Shown here in pieces: positions 41,677-52,654 of a stretch of 64,000 nucleotides of DNA. How positions within the stretch are numbered: position 1 is the first letter of the stretch; every line of letters starts with the position of its first letter. Below the pieces are notes generated by a model, which was not told where the DNA came from, ran no database searches, and saw nothing but the letters and a program-made list of their open reading frames with translations. Position numbers and translations under genes: made by a program. Source of the stretch: Gaertneriomyces semiglobifer (Eukaryota > Chytridiomycota > Chytridiomycetes > Spizellomycetales > Spizellomycetaceae); assembly GCA_025558075.1 (NCBI GenBank), contig JAHLKF010000009.1:1-64000 (forward strand), read 5' to 3'.

Positions 41677-44092
41677 TTACAATTTCAACGAAGGTGGCTT
41701 CAATATGATCTTGTTCGCGAAACTCGCAAAAAGTCGCATGGCAGCTTCATTATATCGGTGTGGATTGTACCGAATTTCATAACGAGTTGCATATGATTCA
41801 TCATCGCATTCCCACTCTTCGTCTGGCTTTAAGTGGTCAGGGATGTCGTAGGGTCTCTTGCGATGCTCAATCATGTCGCCGCTGACAGGGCACCGAGCTT
41901 GGTCGATGACGTGTTCGAAGGCCCGGTCATGCCATTGAATGAAAGTTAGGGTCATCTTGGGCCGGGTATATGCAATATACTTCAAGTTCTGTTCAACAAT
42001 CGTGGCCACTTTGTTGTCCGTATCATTAAGCACGACTATGTGCTCGCCTTCGAGGCCTCGCGCACGATGGATGGTGCTCAGGAGCACCGGCGTGAGAGGA
42101 GTTTGTCGAGATGGATCGCGCAGTCGGTCGCCAGCGACGTAGTCTTTTAACGCGCCCACCGTTCCTTCGTACTTGAACTTGTGTCGAATAACAACAAGCA
42201 AACTGTCCAGCGCGTCGTCTAGACCGACCACACCAGAGAAAGCGAACCTGCCATTCGCCACGTAGTTCAAATCCTCGTCCTCGATACGGGCCCGTTTCGC
42301 TAGCAGACGACGGACCAAGTCCCCGGTACTGGCCGCGTTGTCCATTCGAGCCCATGTTATCAACTCGTGCATCCCTTTTCCTATCATGCGCCCAGGAACA
42401 TCGACCGGCACTCCGTGCGACAACAGGTAGTATGCAAAGTTGAGGAGCGACCTTCGTCGTCTAGATACGACCATGACTTCACCCTTCTTGAAAATGTTCA
42501 GATCAAATTTCTTCCCCAGAAAGCTGAGCCGTCCTTTAGGTGCATCACGGCGTCCTTGAATCTCGGGCGCAAGCTTTTGAACATGTTTGATCACACTGGT
42601 AGGGCACCGCTGACATACGGAAAGAGGAAGGACGCTGATATCTGTCACATCGTGCAATGAAAGGGGTCTGTCCAGATCTCCGCCTTTCTCTCCTTTAGCA
42701 GCCGGTAATGGTAGCGCTTGATGTACGCCTCTAAGAGCCAGCATGCGAAAGAGCTCTGAAGAGGATCCGGCCCATTGATATATCTGTTGTCGATGGTCTC
42801 CGAAAAGAAACACCCGCGACCCCATGGCTCGTAACCTGTCTACGACTTTCGCTCGCGCTTCGGACATATCTTGAGCCTGGAGATCACGCTCAGTACAAAA
42901 TAACTTTCGTTACACGTTGGCATCACGACAAACCTCATCAATCATAATCCAATCAAACTTGGGAAATGCGGTGCCGTAGATGATAGGCAAATACAACATA
43001 TCATCGAAATCCATAGTTAGCGTTCGCCGGCGGCTCAGATCTTCAACAAGATCTCTGCGCTTTCGCTCCACTTCGTCTCTGTAGTCTGGATTCTCTGGTA
43101 GAACAATACCCTGCACTGTCCACCGATATGCTCCGCGTGCCGCTTTCAGTCGTTTCGGCAACGATGTTTGCAGCGGCTGCAGTCCCCCCGACCATATCAT
43201 CGATTGCCACAGGCATTCTGACGCAAGCTCGTAAAGAGTGTCTTCGTTCATCTCTTCGCACAATTTGACCTTATATAACTTTTTCAGCATCTTCCATTGT
43301 TCAATGCTCTCGATTGGCACATCGTTCTGGTGCGGCAGGCCATCATCGGCCGGTGCGAGACAGTGGAGCTTAGCCTTGCTAACGAGGTTGTCTACAGCTT
43401 CACCGTATATCTCCACCTCCTCCGGGCTCATCATGCCTTGCATTATCTGCCATGTCTTGCCTTCATGCACCTCGATATCTGTATATGCCGCCCCCAGATG
43501 CTCCAACCATGCATGTAATCCCAATGCGTGAAATGTTGCCGACGACACATCGAGCTGCGTAAGATTGTATCGTTTGATGATGTCGTCTGAGCGAGTGCGC
43601 AACAGTTCCGCATTGTGTCGGTTATACGCAAATAGGCCTACGGATGGTCGGTTCTTTCTTGCTGGTATGTGACGGATACACTCTAGGAGAGTCGTGGTCT
43701 GTTCGCCAACAATTGAGCAATGGGTTCTCGTCTAGCTATCTGGATGCAATGATCCGACTAACCTTTCCACTTCCAGCCTTTGCATCCACTACCACTACTT
43801 CTGACGAGCCTGTTGCAATTTCCTCAAAGATCCGGGTTTGCTCGCTGGTAGGCGTAAAGGCAGGAAGAGACGGGAGCAATGAAGTCTCATCCACTGGCGC
43901 ATGAGCCACAGCGACAACTTCATGGTCACGTAGGCCTGGTGGATTCAACAACCTTTCTTGACACGCCGAGCTGGCCGTGCGCAAGGGTTGCAATCGGCCC
44001 TTCCCCCGCCGCCATAAGGATCGAGAACCAGCGTATGTCTCTTCAAAAGTAGTGCGTAGCCACAGATGTCGTCGCAATAAACATAATAGCAT
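41677..44092 (-). CDS. UvrD/FBH1-type superfamily 1A DNA helicase, 764 aa, three exons
   Basis: Exons 43763-44092, 42934-43698 and 41677-42876, in phase throughout. Q-motif FTPTSEQTRIFEEI and Walker A KAGSGKTTTL, the latter assembled across the first intron (43699-43762). Motif Ia is FAYNRHNAELLRTR. Motif II is DWIMIDE-AQDM, assembled across the second intron (42877-42933). Motif III is FLFGDHRQQIYQWAG, motif V STIHRARGLEGEHIVVLND, motif VI LKYIAYTRPKMTLTFI. These are the ATP- and DNA-binding motifs of UvrD-like 3'-5' helicases, closest in style to FBH1, which restrains recombination. No F-box was seen at the N-terminus, so it may be an F-box-less relative or may belong to a phage/virus-like branch. 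The protein probably acts in the nucleus. Confidence 0.88.
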
Positions 44093-44524
44093 TGAATTGT
44101 TCGAGGGCCGTCCAGAACCTGCCCTCGCGGTCGAGCTTTGGAGGACCTGCCAGCGCTCTGTAACTAAGTTGTCAACGCCACTCTCGCCGGATTCCCCTTA
44201 GGCAAACCACCTACAATCCGTCGTTTTTGGCGCCTGCATTTATGGTCACCCGAGAGGAAACGAGAGCGTTCTTCCGGTTTATAGTCGTTACTCACGACTT
44301 TTTGTCCAGACGAACGCGATGGGACGTGACAGGACCTGTCAAAAAGTTTGAACACCCCATTCGAAGCTTGTCAACGTCAAATTGAAACAATATTTTTGGT
44401 CAATACAGACTCTTCAAAGGCTAGGCCGAGCCTCCTTGATTATTATTGACCAAGAAATAAAGCCGTATGGCAATGCCGATATTAAATTCTATTAAAGAAT
44501 ATATGATATACACGATCGTTGATA
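44093..44524. other. Intergenic region
   Basis: A short promoter-plus-terminator spacer between two minus-strand genes. No gene was seen. Confidence 0.45.
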
Positions 44525-47272
44525 CTAGACCATGTCCTGTGGAGCATGATTCAGTCCTCGCGGTACATCGTAAGTCGTATACCATTGGCCTTTTCCCTTG
44601 GCTCTTCCCTTTTTCCCGGTCTTTTCTGTTTCACTCCAGAACTGCACGCAGTTTTTGATACAGCCTTGATCAAAGGGATTCTCAACTCGTCTTCTCCAAG
44701 TAGGTTTATGCATATCTTCTGGATGGACCAGATACTCTAACCGATACCAGTTGGCAGACTCATTCGTCGTCAATCCCTTCCCAACTTGATACAGTTGTAC
44801 AAGGAAAAGGAAAAGCACCCAGATCGAATTGAGTGTCGCCCATGCGGCAGTTGTCAGTGTATATGGAGCCGCGTTGAGAAACGCGCACATCGAAGGTATC
44901 TGAATGGAGCAATTTGGTAGTAGTTCAACTTTTTGGGCCAGGGCACCGACATCTGTAGATTTAAAATTGGGTGAGTTGTTGCGCATCGAAATGCAGGCGT
45001 CGAGCACGTACATTGAGAAACAATGTGATCAAATGTCCAAGTACCAAGTACCAGTGTGCCGGTAAAGATCATAAAGTATCGGTGGTTGAGCGCGCCAACT
45101 AAGAAAATGTTTGCCACCTTTGATCAGCTGTACGGACAGCATCAAATGATAGTTCCAGTAGCGCTACTTACTACAATTGTACGTCCACGGACAGTGGCTG
45201 TTGGCAGAGCGTTTACATCAGCATAGTGGGTTTCGACCAATATCATGCAATCAAAAAGACTTACTGATCAAATCTGACCACACATCTATTGCAAAACTTG
45301 CAATGCTTGCTGCGCAGCGGCTTGCGGATCTGCAGATAGGTCAGTACACGGTTCCCACACGACTTTGGAAGAGAAATACGCACACAGCATGTAACGCAAT
45401 AATGTCGCGGATCTAATATACCTTTCTCGGCGAGATACATAACGGTCTAATGAATGACAAACACTCAGTAGGAGGCATACTACCAGGCAAAGAGAGCAAT
45501 CGAAGGAACTCACCACTTTACGATCATCTGGTCCCGCCTTTGTTATATACCCCGGGTCACTGACCACACCTTTATATAAAGCGTAGCAACAAGGAGCAAA
45601 CATGGAAAGGAACAAGAAGTTCTCTACAAGCATATGACTCGTGGCTGATAGCAGGCTGCATTAGCCGAGAGGCTGCCAGCCAAAAGTGGCATGAGTCTTA
45701 CCTGGTAACATTGAGATCCATACCGACCCGACGAGGAAAAGAGTGGCTTGCGGTATGGCAGTCATGAAAGGCGTTTTAACCAGGTTGTCGTGTCCTCTCC
45801 TGAGGTATTTGACGATAAACACTTTATGTGCGAGATAGCATATGACACAGACAAGTGGTAAACTGAAGTAAATAGGTAGTAGTGCGAAGATGTACGTGGA
45901 AAATGGGACGAGAGCGAACGGGACAGTGTATATCAGCCTGTTCGTATTTTTCTAAAGACTGAAGTTAGTTCCTCATCGCAAGCACAATCCGACACTCTGC
46001 AAACCTTATCAAAAGGCCTGCCCTTATTTGGAGTGGGCCCTCTATCGCATGATTCAACGATTTGGGAGTAAGTGTCCAAGAGGCCCTTCTCCTCTGCCCA
46101 GTCCTGTGGTGTTTTCCCCTGCGGATCTTGGACATCCAGACGGGCCCCCGCTTTGATGAGTGGCCCCGCCATGTGGAGATGGTTCGATATCACCTACACT
46201 TAATGGTCAGGTAACGCCCGAAGTGAATAAAACATCCATACTCACTGCCCAATGTAAGGAACTCAGCCCGGTGGAGTCCACAAGCTCAAGGTCGGCACCA
46301 CATCTTATGAACTCCTCGAGAGTCTCTAGCGAGTTACCCTGATATGCTGACCACATAAGCCCAGTTCTACCAAAGTTGTCTGGCGCGTTCACATCCATGC
46401 CCAACGATAACAAAAGTGCGGCCATGAAAACATGTCCTGCATGCGAAGACAGGTGCAAGGCATTGTATCCTTGATTGTCCTGCCGACTTGGATCCGCTCC
46501 TTTGGTGTACAAAAGCATGACCATCGTCGTATGCCCACTCCTGCCCTCAAATGTGTGAGCCTAGGAAGAAAGAGTGCCAAAGGAGTATCGTTGTGCATAC
46601 CGTGTGGCCCAATGCAGTGGCGTTGCCATGAGTTCTCCTCCGGCAATATCTACTTCAGCGCCCATGTCCAGCAAGTATTTGGCAACGTCCAGGTGATTGT
46701 TCTGTGCAGGCCCGGCGACAAGTTACTTTCCATAGAAATACGACAGCAAGTGCCGCATGCTTTACTTACGATGGCAGCCCAATGCAGAGCCGTAATTCCT
46801 TCACCATCTTTGTCAGTAGCATGCGCTTGACCACTCTCGATGAGCTCTTTGATACGGATTAGATCTCCTCGCTGTGAGGCCGCGTGGAGTCCCAACTCTT
46901 CCGAGCCTGGTCCTGGACCTGTACCTGCCCATGAGCAAATGAATGTTTGCTCGCAACGCACAAGCGCATACCGTTAGCAGCACTGGACGATTCCTGCTTT
47001 GACATCAGCTGGTTCATCTCGGCCTCGTCTTGCCCATCCTCCGCGCCGTGGTGATGGCCGTGGTGACCATGATGATGCCCGCGGCGGAGTCCCCAGACAC
47101 TTGTATCTATTGGCGCTTCGCCTTGGGATACTTTATTGACGGTAGAGCCTACAGCTGCTGCGGCCTTCTTGAGGCCGAATTTCAAGTTTCGCACGAGAGG
47201 TCTGTCGTCGTCGTCTTCTTCTTCGGCCGTGTTCAAAAGTGGCGCTTCGTCTTGTGCTGTTACTGTCATCAT
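44525..47272 (-). CDS. Akr1/ZDHHC17-type palmitoyltransferase with ankyrin repeats, multi-exon
   Basis: A Golgi/endosomal protein S-acyltransferase. Start MMTVTAQDEAPLL at 47272. The first exon (46972-47272) ends in a His/Gly stretch (HHHGHHGHHHG) and joins by a phase-1 intron to exon 46770-46924. Six ankyrin repeats follow (for example GLHAASQRGDLIRIKELIES, ITALHWAAI, NNHLDVAKYLLDMGAEVD, GYNALHLSSHAGHVFMAALL, PQDWAEEKG). Hydrophobic helices include PFALVPFSTYIFALLPIYF and HMLVENFLFLSMFAPCC. The Cys-rich domain [25 protein letters not shown] is assembled over an intron (about 45191-45267) and keeps the catalytic DHHC Cys. The C-terminal part has GLTTNES (the TTxE motif) and NPFDQGCIKNCVQFW, as in the Akr1/HIP14 family. 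The stop is at 44525. Confidence 0.92.
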
Positions 47273-48806
47273 AGTGATTCCAATTATCAAAGTAAAGACT
47301 GCATTACAATTCCATAAAGGCCCTCGCACTGTGGGGAATATGTGAGCGTTTAACGCGGTTGAACGTGCACGTCGCAGCGCTGAATTTTAATTGACCTGGA
47401 TCTGAATCAGCTTACCATGCAATCTGATCTGGACGCTAATTCATTCTACTTCAGGTATGGGTGATGAGCGTGAGTTGCTTCGAGTGAAGCTCCGCTATGG
47501 CCTGATGAACTCACACGAACACGCTGCTTCAGTGCTTCGTTGAATCGCCGCAACAGATGCCATGGATAGCGCACAGATGATTCCCTAATCCACATGATTC
47601 TCTTAGGTTTAGATATTTAAGCCTGGTTCATCAACAAGTAGTTTGAGCTCATCCGTTACGCACCACCAGCAAGGAAGTTGATGACTCGCTTGATCATATT
47701 GCTTTAGGATGATTTGGAAACAAACTTTGCCAAATAATAAACCTGCGTAGCGACACGTATTCGGCATCATGGGCTCTTCGTGTACAATCAAAGTTCGCCA
47801 GGGCCATTTCCCGCTTGTTAGCTTGTTCTCTCCAACGTCGGCAGTACCAACAACGATGAGCTTAGCAGGAAGGTCTTTATTGTAACGGTCCATGCGACGC
47901 GGCACATTGGACTACGAAGAGCGGCTGAACGGTAGAGTTCTCATGTCGCTTGTTCACCGACATCGACTTCCGAGTGTTCGCTGGGCGAAGCTTCGCAGGT
48001 TGTGTCCTGACGGCATTATATCAGGTTCTGCAATCTACGAACCTCAGTTGGTCTGTAGGCGGCCTCAAGCCTTGCAAGTTTTGTGCACGTCGGGCAGGAT
48101 GAAGAAATCTGAATCACCATCCCGTCCGATGTGTCACAGCATTTCACGTTTTCGGTTCGTTGGAGTTGCCTCGAAGTGAACCATCAACAGATCCTAGTTC
48201 AATCTATGCCAGGACAGTATCATCTTTTCCATTGCAGGATACGGCTGAGAAGGTCTATTGACGTGCAACGCAGTTCGCGGCGGGGTCTCAGTGCTGAATT
48301 CGGCAGCTTCCAGCGCGTGCAGAGAATATCGTGGGTTCGCCGGGCAATAGCCATGGACCATCGCAGGCGAGCGGCATCCGCGAGCTAGTACCCCGAGAGA
48401 AAATGTCCTGCTGCTTACACGACAACAGGTTCCAGTGAATGTGTTGATGATATGTCATAATCACTTGTCTGACGTGAGGCACAATGCCTTTCCGAATGTT
48501 TCCGGCTGGAGCTCGCTGCCCCGCCGGTGTAGGACAAGTCCAGGTTTTTTGCAAAGACAGCGATGATTCCGAGTCCATGCCTTAATGTCCGTAACTTGGA
48601 AAACATACCCCCAGCCAAGGATGACGCACTACTGACTCAGGCGCTGCCACGCCGGCAAAATGCCGACCTTCTGAATACTCAACGCCAAGAGTAGCAGCAG
48701 AATGTAATATCATATTCCCGTAGTGTGACGTCAAGTTGAGCCCGTTGGTCTTCCTTCAAAACGCGTCGTTGCTGTCAACCTCAGGCACGCTCAAACGCTC
48801 TCACCC
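47273..48806. other. Gene-poor region, 1.5 kb
   Basis: Between the divergent palmitoyltransferase and Pmp3 genes. Open frames at 47609-47905 (minus, MDRYNKDLPAKLIVVGTADV) and 48131-48388 (plus) show no recognisable family. Possibly a decayed gene on the minus strand. Not called. Confidence 0.4.
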
Positions 48807-48814
48807 TATAAAAG
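48807..48814 (+). promoter_or_regulatory. TATA box of the Pmp3 gene
   Basis: TATAAAAG, 157 bp before the ATG at 48964. The intervening leader is CA-rich. Confidence 0.65.
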
Positions 48815-48963
48815 GCCACCACAAAACAACGACCTTGATCCCCCGCTTTCAGTCAGTTCATTCCAATTCACCTGCAAGCAGCACCAAAAAAACTCTCTCG
48901 CACAAAAGTCGAGCAGCAAGCCAGTCGCACTATCTCCCTACATATACATATCGCATTCTCGAA

Positions 48964-49225
48964 ATGACCGGTGGCCAGCTCTGCAGCTATTTGCTCGCGT
49001 TCTTTCTACCACCCTTGGGAGTCTTCTTCAAGCGCGGGTGCACGGCGGACTTGTTCATCAACATTGCTCTCACGCTTTTAGGATATATTCCTGGTCAGTT
49101 TTTGAATGACCCACCTAGTCCTTGCCAAACTCTTGATCCTAACGTCATATTATCTAACCGCAGGTATCATTCACGCGTTCTACATCATTCACAAGTACAG
49201 AGCAGGCGTTGCTCTTCCCGTTTAA
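48964..49225 (+). CDS. PMP3: Pmp3/Sna-type plasma membrane proteolipid (UPF0057), 63 aa
   Basis: Exon 48964-49093, intron 49094-49163 (GTCAGT...CTAAC...CCGCAG), exon 49164-49225. Two hydrophobic hairpin helices: LCSYLLAFFLPPLGVFFKRG and LFINIALTLLGYIPGIIHAF, with the family signature PPLGVFxxxG at residues 16-25 and IPGIIHAFYII near the end. Pmp3 proteins modulate plasma-membrane potential and salt tolerance and are stress-induced, which agrees with the strong TATA box. Length and topology are typical. Most of the exon 2 frame is invisible without splicing. Confidence 0.93.
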
Positions 49226-49667
49226 GATGCGCCAGATGTGTACGATATATAGTATGCCAACGTATTCTGCCGACGTACGCCCACAATCCCCAGCGTACAC
49301 ACGCTTCGAAGTGGCTGCACAGTCTTTTTAATGGATTTGTTAGATAATCATTTTTGAATTCTCTGTAATATATTTTCTGCTTGCAAGCCACCCGCCTTCG
49401 TCGCTCCTTGCGAAACGCGCATGCGACCTGTGAAAGAACCCCAACGGATCAACAGTAGGCCTCGGGGTACTTACATACATGTACAACTGCTCAATATCCA
49501 TTAGCTACCGAGCTGTACCGTCAAGCACGAGAGCATTCAGTCCAGTCATTTGATCGTCCGTGTTGCTGCAACAGCTCCGTTATGTACTCCGCCTGAGTTA
49601 GGGCTGGTTGACGCGTGTGTCGAACCGAACATACAAAGCCTCGAAAGCCTCGTTCAGGAGAAACATT
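49226..49667. other. Intergenic spacer
   Basis: 3' region of the Pmp3 gene and upstream region of the metallothionein-like gene. No gene was seen. Confidence 0.45.
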
Positions 49668-49676
49668 TATATAAAG
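49668..49676 (+). promoter_or_regulatory. TATA box of the metallothionein-like gene
   Basis: TATATAAAG, 104 bp before the ATG at 49772. Confidence 0.6.
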
Positions 49677-49771
49677 GCGGGTTGATTCGTTCAACAACAG
49701 GTGTAGCGATGAGGTTGACTTTGGGAGCTCGCCACATATCCCCTACGAACGTCATTGAAGCGTAAAAGCAT

Positions 49772-50124
49772 ATGGAGGGACAGCAGAAGTGCACCTGTAC
49801 CGAAAGTTAGTCTCTCGTGATTTTAAGCAAAAAACAGTTGGCACTGATATATGGTTGGGTTCAGACACTCCGAGTTACGCATGTCCGTGCACTCGGTCCG
49901 GTAAAGACTGTGAATGCAAATCGAAGCACGCTAGTGCTGGAAGTAGCAGTGCTACAACTATGCAGAAAGTTGGAGTTTGCGTTCACGATGAAGTATGATA
50001 CCTCTCGCTTGAGTTGCTACTCTCCGTGAGCTATTCCGAACATGAACCTTTGCAGGCGTGTGATTGCTTTGGGTCAGGCAAAGGCTGTGAGTGCAAGGAG
50101 CACTGCACCTGCGGACAGACGTGA
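49772..50124 (+). CDS. Metallothionein-like Cys-rich protein, 76 aa, three exons
   Basis: Exons 49772-49805, 49865-49992 and 50056-50124, with GT-AG introns of 59 and 63 nt; 231 nt in total, ending in TGA. The protein has 13 Cys in 76 residues, mostly as C-x-C: KCTCTE, YACPCTRSGKDCECKSKH, GVC, ACDCFGSGKGCECKEH and CTCGQT. Residues 18-33 and 56-70 are two copies of a C-x-C-x2-SGK-x-CECK module joined by a Ser/Ala-rich linker. This is the composition of a metallothionein, a cytosolic protein that binds Cu, Zn or Cd through thiolate clusters. It was missed by simple frame scanning because no exon exceeds 43 codons. Which metal it binds cannot be told. The second intron donor (GTATGA) could alternatively be an upstream GTTGGA, removing seven residues. 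Confidence 0.8.
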
Positions 50125-50303
50125 ATTGGATGACTTGCGTGAGGATTCCGGTTTGCCAACATACGTAGCGCATACATCACGGCTGTATAGCCTGTGACGG
50201 AATGTCAGTCTTTGAATGTGGCATGTCATACGAATTGTGATATCTGATATTGAGATATCTCTATTTGTCTGTCCATTGGGGTATATGTACAGGATTGAGG
50301 GCT

Positions 50304-50617
50304 CTATGGGCTCCTCGGGATCTTGTCCGTGGCTACGGTGACTTTCTCATATAGTTTCGGCGAGCCGCCAGGTGGGCTGCCGCTTTCAAAGGACATCCTA
50401 GCCACTTCGAGCTCAAATTCAAAAATGTCGCTTTCAAGGCCCCAGTTGGCTTTGCCTGAACCATGCTTCTTGAGCTTCGGTGCCATGCCGTTGCTGGAAG
50501 GACGCGCATAAGTCTCTTTGATAGGCTCTTGCCGACAATGACTTGGAACACTCACCGACTCAGGTGTCGGTCCATCTCAATAATGCTGTTGGTAGTAGTG
50601 CGGCGGGTGCGGGCCAT
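50304..50617 (-). CDS. Small SERBP1/Stm1-like (HABP4_PAI-RBP1-type) protein, 83 aa, two exons
   Basis: Exon 50556-50617, intron 50494-50555 (GTGAGT...CTTCCAG, 62 nt), exon 50304-50493. The spliced start MARTRRTTTNSIIEMDRHLS runs into RNGMAPKLKKHGSGKANWG and an acidic ESDIFEFE. The block R-x-G-x(n)-KK-x-G-x-GKxNWG is the hallmark of small fungal proteins related to the HABP4/PAI-RBP1 family, whose members (Stm1, SERBP1) associate with ribosomes and RNA. The remainder is Ser/Pro/Gly-rich and disordered. The frame at the exon junction works only with this intron. Role inferred from the motif alone. Confidence 0.65.
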
Positions 50618-51613
50618 GCTTATAATGCTGTCGTGGGCTCAAAGAATAGTATGATATGCTGAATGAATGTGGTAGCGAGCGGACACCGTAATCGTAGTGC
50701 TTGCTTTGAGTTAATTGGACGCTTGGGAAGGACGTCGCACAGTAAATGTAAGATGATAAACTCTATGCTTAATGTCCCAGCCAAAAGCTTCACATTCTTC
50801 GAGCAAGATCACTACGGTACGTTGAAGTGCCAAACCGAGACTGTCCTTTTATACCCGGTAGCCGATGGAAAGAACTCTACAGAAATCGCACCATGTGCTG
50901 CTGCCACATTGTAGTGTATCTCTGTGCCAAATCATTGGGTGGCGATTAGCACCACTGAAGCCGCTGCCAAACATTGGCGCCAGATTAGGAGCAAGTGTTT
51001 ACTACAACTGTCCTTGTCACGGCTGATAAACCTGATAGAGTTCCCGACCGAGCGAATGGGAATGTCGAAATGATGAATGGGGGCGTGTGCATGTGAGGGT
51101 GATGCGCTGGGATCAATGGCTTTTCGCTCGACGGTGGCAGCTGAGCAAGGGTCAATGCAAACACAGAATGGCGTAAAAGGGAAATGCATTTGCGGCGCCC
51201 TCCCGAGACCTCCGAGGAAGAAGGAGGACGAGCGCCACAAACAGAGTTCCCAGACTGTTCCCGTCCCGTCATTCATGGGTTGATGTGTAAAATCTTAACT
51301 CCCCACTTGATCTTTTGGTGCTACATGACCGTCAATCAAGTGCTTGCTCGTTCTTTATTTACAAGAACCTCCACCCACCCAGTCCGTGGGTTGCTGCTTG
51401 TTGACGAGGGTGGCAGGGTAAGCTTAAGGTCATGCATGCGGTTGTCAGAGACGCGTTCTTGCCCTTCGTGTCAACTGAATTCGAAACCGAAATTAGCACG
51501 GGTATCGCGCGATACAGTGTTAGAATTATCGATAGTGTGCCTTTGGTGCACTGACACCTAACGTAACTGCCATAGTAGATATATAGAGTCTACCGTTGTC
51601 ATAGTACGATACT
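50618..51613. other. Gene-poor region, 1 kb
   Basis: Short open frames on both strands (50663-50914 plus, 51184-51561 plus) lack recognisable domains. No gene is called. Confidence 0.4.
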
Positions 51614-52228
51614 TCATAGCAGAAGACGGAAACTGCCGGTATTCGAAGGGTGGATAACAAAGCTGTTCCAAGCTGCCTTCCCCAGGGAAACTGATGGGCC
51701 TGTGGTAATGTGCCCTGTCTGTTCATTGTTTTTGCTGAAAAGGAAGCTCGCCGTGGGGCCGAGGAGTACTACGATTACGGGCCAAAGAGCCTGACAAGCC
51801 TCACAAGGCCACGGATTGTTGCTGATGGATAGTATGGTCTGTGGAATGGGTTGGCCAAACGGATGAAGTTGAAAACCCCGAGATGACAACTGTTCAGCTA
51901 ATGCAACAATCTGCTGTAGGAGCCCTAAGCATCGCTCGTTCATGTCGGAACGATCGATATGTTTCGAAAAGAGGGCTTCTAATAATCCAGGCTGCCGATG
52001 GTGCGACTTTCCATTCCTCGTAACCATGACCAAGTTTGTCACACGATGCCCGCGTTTTACGATGGCGTCCAGTGGAATGGCGTCAACTACGGGATACTGA
52101 GTAGCAGGCGATTGCCCTGAAGATATTTGGGAGCATTCTACTAGACGGAAGGGACCAAGGTGGAGCTCCAGCTGGAGAGAGGCCAAGGGGCATCCAGTAA
52201 TATAAAAAAACCGACTCGATTTTGACAA
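51614..52228 (-). CDS. Hypothetical protein, incomplete model
   Basis: A minus-strand open stretch of about 200 codons without a clear ATG at its 5' end. It reads YPVVDAIPLDAIVKRGHRVT, LLQQIVALAEQLSSRGFQLH and a hydrophobic helix CQALWPVIVVLLGPTASFLF. Composition (amphipathic helix followed by a membrane-like segment) looks protein-like, but the start, splicing and family are all unresolved. It may be chance. Confidence 0.25.
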   Translation of the reverse strand: MSKSSRFFYITGCPLASLQLELHLGPFRLVECSQISSGQSPATQYPVVDAIPLDAIVKRGHRVTNLVMVTRNGKSHHRQPGLLEALFSKHIDRSDMNERCLGLLQQIVALAEQLSSRGFQLHPFGQPIPQTILSISNNPWPCEACQALWPVIVVLLGPTASFLFSKNNEQTGHITTGPSVSLGKAAWNSFVIHPSNTGSFRLLL

Positions 52229-52654
52229 AAATCATAGCACCTAACTGGATAACTCGCAATACAGCTTTACAGTATTTTGCTTTCGTATTCATCCGATTCT
52301 GGCAAGCACAATGAGTTCGAAGATGAATCCACCAGTCATCTGTCTGAACAACACCATCCGTTGCAATGGAATGAATTTGAAGCCCAGGAGTCTACGAGGT
52401 AAACACGCGCTGAGTCAGGCGGAGTGTCGGGGATTTATTTGTGTAAGCAAATAACATAAGCGTGGTTATAGATAACAAGATTTGCCCCCCGCATTTGCCC
52501 CCTCAGCGAACGAGTCTTTACTTTCTCGAAGCTCCACTGGCCACAAACGTAGGTAGAGACGGGTTAATCCAGGCTAGAATCTTTATTGCCGGCAGGGGAA
52601 GGCTGCCGTGTAGCAGATAGCGGCCCGCTTGACGGGGATCCTGCCAGCGCGATT
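52229..52654. other. Upstream region of SCC2
   Basis: No gene was seen. Confidence 0.4.

Noticed and set aside
47609..47905. Minus-strand frame MDRYNKDLPAKLIVVGT as a gene
   Set aside because: No recognisable family, no convincing upstream exon. Possibly a remnant, but not supportable.
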